Assembly (NCBI GenBank): GCA_014885115.2
Contig: WKLE02005655.1
Coordinates: 1-10,999, forward strand
Origin: Asterionellopsis glacialis
Lineage: Eukaryota > Bacillariophyta > Plagiogrammaphyceae > Rhaphoneidales > Asterionellopsidaceae
Direction: 5' to 3'
DNA: 10,999 bases
Positions 7,969-10,999 of this stretch are shown in pieces (position 1 is the stretch's first letter; each line of letters opens with the position of its first letter). A program made the translations under genes and the position numbers. Under the pieces are notes generated by a model. It did not search any database. It was not told the origin of the DNA and was given only the letters and a program-made list of their open reading frames with translations.

Positions 7969-8241
7969 CACATGAAAACTTCTTTCGAAAACAGACCAGA
8001 TAGAAAGGCATTGTAGAAAAATGTGCAATATAACTAAATAATTTTAGATGATGAACAGCTAAGAATGAACTGTGTTTCGTTGGTATAGTGTGATGATGTT
8101 TAGAGTGAGTTTCTGATCTCTTGATCTGGGAAATTGTCTTCCATTGCACAGATGTTGGAACAGCTTTCGTGCTTTTTCGTTTCCTTGTTTTTCCTTGTGA
8201 GTATTTTGTCTCGTTTGTTTCTCTTGAGTGTTTTCCTTTCT
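7969..8241 (-). other. 3' flank of the intact gene, with a strand-asymmetric purine tract
   Basis: No gene is seen. From about 8160 to 8245 the plus strand is strongly pyrimidine-rich (long T runs broken by C and isolated G), so the transcript of the minus-strand gene would have a purine-rich, A-rich 3' untranslated region directly after the stop codon. No clear AATAAA stands out on the minus strand near the stop. Diatom transcripts often lack the canonical signal, so the poly(A) site is not placed. Confidence 0.35.
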
Positions 8242-9036
8242 TTACATTGTCTCGTTGTTGACTTGTGTGAGGTACTGTTTGAGCATATTTCTAGATTGTT
8301 CTAACCCAGATGTGAGTGTAGTCTTGGATCCACTAAAGAATCCATTCAAGCGTGTAGATCTTCCAGATCCAAGACCAGCTTCTGCCTCAGCAAGCTTCTT
8401 TTGACGACGAATTTGTTCTCTGGTGTAGGCTGATCGTTTCATGGAAGCGTTTAGTTGTGCCAACGATGCTTTGTATTCCAAATATTGTAAATCTTCTTCT
8501 CTTCTTGATGATTCACTTAGAACTGCTGATGCAGATTCGCTAAGTAGTGAATTGACGGATGTTTCATCAATCGATCGTCGCTTACGCGGTGGTGACGGTG
8601 AACGATCTGGCTTTCTGTAAGACTTGGTCTTGTTCAACGTAGTGAATGATTCAAAGAAAACATCTTGGTCTTCCGTTTCATCTTCTGAATCATCGTCCTC
8701 ACTATCATCGTGGTTGGCCAGAAGTTCTTGAGGGTCTTGAGTGGCAATTTGTTGATTCTTGATCATTTGGTTCAAACTTTCTTCCACGCGGTGATCTAAG
8801 GGATCCATGGTAGCACATTGATGATCTTGTTCATCAGTTGGAAGAGGTGCATCTAACAAAAACGAAATATCATCATCCAAGTTCAACGTATCCATTTGTG
8901 CTAGTTCAGCCACGGAAGAGTCGCCAACGCCAAAGGCATCGACAGCAGAATCAATGCCCTCATCGTAAGGGTTCGCAGATTCCATGGTAAGGTCGTCGGC
9001 GGTAGTGGGTTCGGTCTCGACTTTGGTTTCACTCAT
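8242..9036 (-). CDS. Acidic, probably nuclear protein of unknown function, 264 aa
   Basis: This is the only intact long frame in the window. It has no intron, an A-rich context directly before ATG (9034-9036) and stop TAA at 8242-8244. The N-terminal 100 residues are acidic and low in complexity (NPYDEGIDSAVDAFGVGDSS; LNLDDDISFLLDAP). Residues 109-125 form a dense Asp/Glu/Ser tract with casein-kinase-2-like serines. Residues 141-154, RKPDRSPSPPRKRR, look like a nuclear localisation signal with SP phosphorylation sites. The C-terminal third (about 178-256) is the best candidate for a conserved domain: a charged helix, EYKASLAQLNASMKRSAYTR then EQIRRQKKLAEAEAG, followed by NGFFSGSKTTLTSGLEQSRN and a helical MLKQYLTQ tail. 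I recall similar C-terminal blocks in uncharacterised diatom proteins but can give no name. No enzyme motif, signal peptide or membrane span is present. A chromatin, transcription or RNA-related role is inference. Confidence 0.88.
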   Translation of the reverse strand: MSETKVETEPTTADDLTMESANPYDEGIDSAVDAFGVGDSSVAELAQMDTLNLDDDISFLLDAPLPTDEQDHQCATMDPLDHRVEESLNQMIKNQQIATQDPQELLANHDDSEDDDSEDETEDQDVFFESFTTLNKTKSYRKPDRSPSPPRKRRSIDETSVNSLLSESASAVLSESSRREEDLQYLEYKASLAQLNASMKRSAYTREQIRRQKKLAEAEAGLGSGRSTRLNGFFSGSKTTLTSGLEQSRNMLKQYLTQVNNETM

Positions 9037-9224
9037 GTTTTTTTTAAAAAAGCTTTGAAAGAGAACTTTCGAGGAATGGAAATACTTCTTGTGGGTTGCA
9101 CGGAGATTTTGAGAGTTTTCCTTTTTTTATGAACGATCGATGTAAACTGGAAAACCAAAACAGATGGGCCGCAGGGAGAAATGAGCCTTTGTTTCTACTA
9201 GAGCTTGCGATGTGTGTTGGTAGC
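9037..9224 (-). promoter_or_regulatory. 5' flank of the intact minus-strand gene
   Basis: Immediately upstream of the ATG the minus strand reads a short T run followed by an A run (9039-9051 region), giving an A-rich start context. No obvious TATA box lies in the next 180 bp. Plus-strand frames here have no protein-like character. The gene's core promoter should lie here, with the TACCAGGTA cluster just beyond it. Confidence 0.35.
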
Positions 9225-9432
9225 GTACCAGGTAGTGTACTGTACAGATGGTCCTACCAGGTACCAGCTCCTACATACGTGTGAGGTCAGTGGGGGGAAT
9301 GGTAAGCGGGGGTATTGAATTCCGACAGAACGGAAGAAGAAAACAGAAAAAACAGGATCCAATTCTATTTGCACGCAACACACAGGGTACTTCCTGGTAT
9401 GTTCATACGAGATTCCTGGTATGTACCTGGTA
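9225..9432. repeat. Cluster of TACCAGGTA / TACCTGGTA words upstream of the intact gene
   Basis: Within 208 bp there are GTACCAGGTA (9225-9234), TACCAGGTACC (9255-9265), TCCTGGTA (9392-9399), TCCTGGTA (9414-9421) and TACCTGGTA (9424-9432). More copies lie at 9749-9757 (TACCAGGTA, followed by TCAGGTA at 9759-9765), 7643-7653 and, partly, 6488-6495. The first two are on one strand and the last three on the other, so the cluster has overall inverted symmetry. The word is nearly palindromic around a central A/T. It could be a transcription-factor site or a short dispersed repeat of this genome. Confidence 0.55.
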
Positions 9433-9919
9433 AACGTTGTTCCTACTAGGAGGACTGCAAGAATTCAGTACGTACAGATCCTACAGTGCTACGTACAAAG
9501 TCCTACCACAAGCAAGTAAGAAAGATAAGATCTCTCAGATTCTTTTGCTCGGTTTCAGCTTTTTCGATAGATCTCAAACTTCAGTCCACAACCATGAGAG
9601 TTGTGCAATGACCCATGGTAGAATTCTACGGCACAAAGTATTATAAGTAAATTATACGTAGATAAAGTTACCAGAGATGAAGTTCACGAGCGAAAGGTTC
9701 TACTGTCTTTTTCATATTGAAAAAAAACAATATCAATCTGTTTCTTACTACCAGGTATCAGGTAATAAACTTCACGTCTACTCTCGGTAAGAGAAATTTC
9801 CTCAAGAATCGTTTGCAAAATCTTGCGGAAGGTACAGGAACAGTACTAAAGTGTACCTAGCCTTTTTTGACTATAGTAAAGTAATCAAAGAAAAATCATA
9901 GAACATCCTCAACATTCAC
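9433..9919. other. Intergenic stretch, no gene seen
   Basis: No supportable coding frame is present. A small hairpin is formed by ATATTG (9714-9719) and CAATAT (9728-9733) around an A8 loop, and another TACCAGGTA copy occurs at 9749-9757. The short plus-strand frame 9437-9646 has no recognisable protein character. Confidence 0.4.
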
Positions 9920-10021
9920 TTAGGGTTCATTCCTTGAATGACTTCCTTCTTCGTATTGCAGTATTTTTCTACGTACTGATTCATCAATATCAAAAGCTTC
10001 AATGGCCTCACGGAGAAATTC
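9920..10021 (-). pseudogene. Short coding-like island, possible last exon or gene remnant
   Basis: The minus-strand peptide FLREAIEAFDIDESVRRKIL, then QYEEGSHSRNEP and TAA at 9920-9922, has the charged, helical look of real coding sequence, unlike the other short frames nearby. It is preceded in the same frame by TGA at 10022-10024; upstream of that the frame is open to 10231 but much less protein-like. A CTAAC branch-point-like word and a TGAG (acceptor-like AG) lie just upstream (10020-10040), so an intron 3' end is possible. No 5' partner exon is identified. It may also be chance. Confidence 0.25.
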
Positions 10022-10896
10022 TCAGTTACTTGTTAGGTCATACTGTGCGTTGCATACTTCGGACCTTAGGAACTTTGTTCGTTGACTCACGATCAACTGT
10101 TCTTCACTAATATATTTTTTAATTATATAGGCATTCACTATCGTTGTATTCATATAATGCACATTCTTTGTTCTTTTAAGTTCACAAGCTTTTATACCAC
10201 AAAAAAGTAGGGAGAATCTTTCCCATAGCATATTTCAACCTGGATTTCTATAAATTACATCCAATTATAAGATATTAAACGAGAATGCCTCTCTCTCGAT
10301 GGAAGACGGTAGTATGTAAAACATGTATTTCTTTCCGAAAGTACTTGTTACAGTGCTGTATTGCTCGTCTTGCATGCTCTCTTTTTTACTTAACTTACAT
10401 GTTCCGGTTGCAGGTACATGTTTTAACATCTTGTACATTTACATGCAGAGTAATAATGAAGCGTATTTAAATATAGACATCTAATTTCGACCGTAAGTAC
10501 GCATCAATAGATCCACACAGTAATGAGTCATCGAAAAAAAGCTAAAGGGGAGAGAGACATTAATCATAGTGTACACCTTCCAAAAAGTACAAAGGACCTG
10601 AACGTGTTAGTACCGGGATGTATTTCTTATCATGTTGTGTACAAGTTAGGTCCTCTAGGAACTAAACAATCTAGAGTGTAAACTTCTATGCACTTTTTTA
10701 TAAACCAATGAAAATGGATGGTTGATACGCACGGTACTCAGTAAACACTAATTAGTTCCTACGGTGTTGAGCGGGGAATGATTCCGAAACCCATTTATTC
10801 TACGAGGCCCTTCGGAGATGCATCCGGATACAGCCGATTCACTCATAATCTCGTGACTCACTACACTTTTTGACTGTGAAAAAATATTGTTATGAA
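10022..10896. other. Intergenic stretch, nothing supportable
   Basis: Both strands are interrupted by frequent stops. The two short frames (10022-10231 minus, 10285-10470 plus) show no domain, no start context and Cys/Leu-rich or Lys/Thr-rich chance composition. There is no tRNA-like cloverleaf, no long repeat and no match to the element on the left. Confidence 0.4.
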
Positions 10897-10999
10897 TTAG
10901 ATCTTCCTAAACAGATAAGACTGAAGTACGTTCGGGAGCCACACTTGCGTCATTTTGCTTTCGAGGGTTTCTTCTGAAAGATTTGTTGAAGTAAATTTC
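10897..10999 (-). CDS. Possible C-terminal end of a gene entering from the right edge
   Basis: The minus-strand frame from the edge to TAA at 10897-10899 reads FTSTNLSEETLESKMTQVWL, then PNVLQSYLFRKI. It is short (33 codons) but protein-like. Another minus frame is open in parallel to about 10908, so the frame is not proven. It may equally be upstream DNA of a gene outside the window. Confidence 0.18.
   Translation of the reverse strand, partial: KFTSTNLSEETLESKMTQVWLPNVLQSYLFRKI

Noticed and set aside
8242..9036. An intron or upstream exon for the intact gene
   Set aside because: The frame is continuous with a good start context, and no protein-like sequence precedes the ATG in frame.
1..10999. 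CRISPR array, prokaryotic operon or phage genes
   Set aside because: No regularly spaced repeats, no Shine-Dalgarno-led gene series and no phage-type proteins. The gene density and composition are eukaryotic.

Overview
The window looks like nuclear DNA from a microbial eukaryote, most likely a diatom (stramenopile). That rests on long gene-poor stretches, no operon structure or ribosome-binding sites, an intronless acidic nuclear-type protein of a kind I associate with diatoms, and decayed transposable elements. Genus is not resolvable by eye.

Left part (1 to about 4260) is one large, dead, CpG-poor mobile element that runs off the left edge. On the minus strand, about 2864 to 1, lies the relic of a very large protein of at least 900 codons. 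It has a possible zinc-binding N-terminal part, a helix-turn-helix segment, and a C-terminal core with three conserved blocks resembling a DDE/D-type transposase. I count ten in-frame stops of all three kinds and about five frame changes. Diverging from it on the plus strand, across an intergenic gap of about 110 bp, is a second broken gene (2973-3648) with an acidic C-terminus, then a third open stretch (3751-4239) with a 63-nt hairpin in its upstream part. Together they suggest a multi-gene DNA transposon: transposase on one strand, accessory protein(s) on the other.

Middle part (about 4260-8240) is CpG-rich flanking DNA. It holds a probable fragment of a Ty1/copia-like LTR (TATA box at 4474 and a decayed initiator-tRNA-Met primer binding site at 4668-4680), a weak minus-strand coding remnant near 5161-5388, a 48-bp imperfect tandem duplication at 7873-7956, and otherwise nothing I can support.

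Right part (8242-10999) holds the one intact gene, on the minus strand (8242-9036, 264 aa). It encodes an acidic, probably nuclear protein with a conserved-looking C-terminal block and no family I can name. The DNA upstream of its start carries a dense cluster of the near-palindromic word TACCAGGTA/TACCTGGTA, a good candidate regulatory motif or short dispersed repeat. Two short minus-strand coding-like islands (9920-10021 and the right edge, 10897-10999) are weak.

The most interesting object is the three-gene divergent transposon relic. The most testable new signal is the TACCAGGTA cluster.
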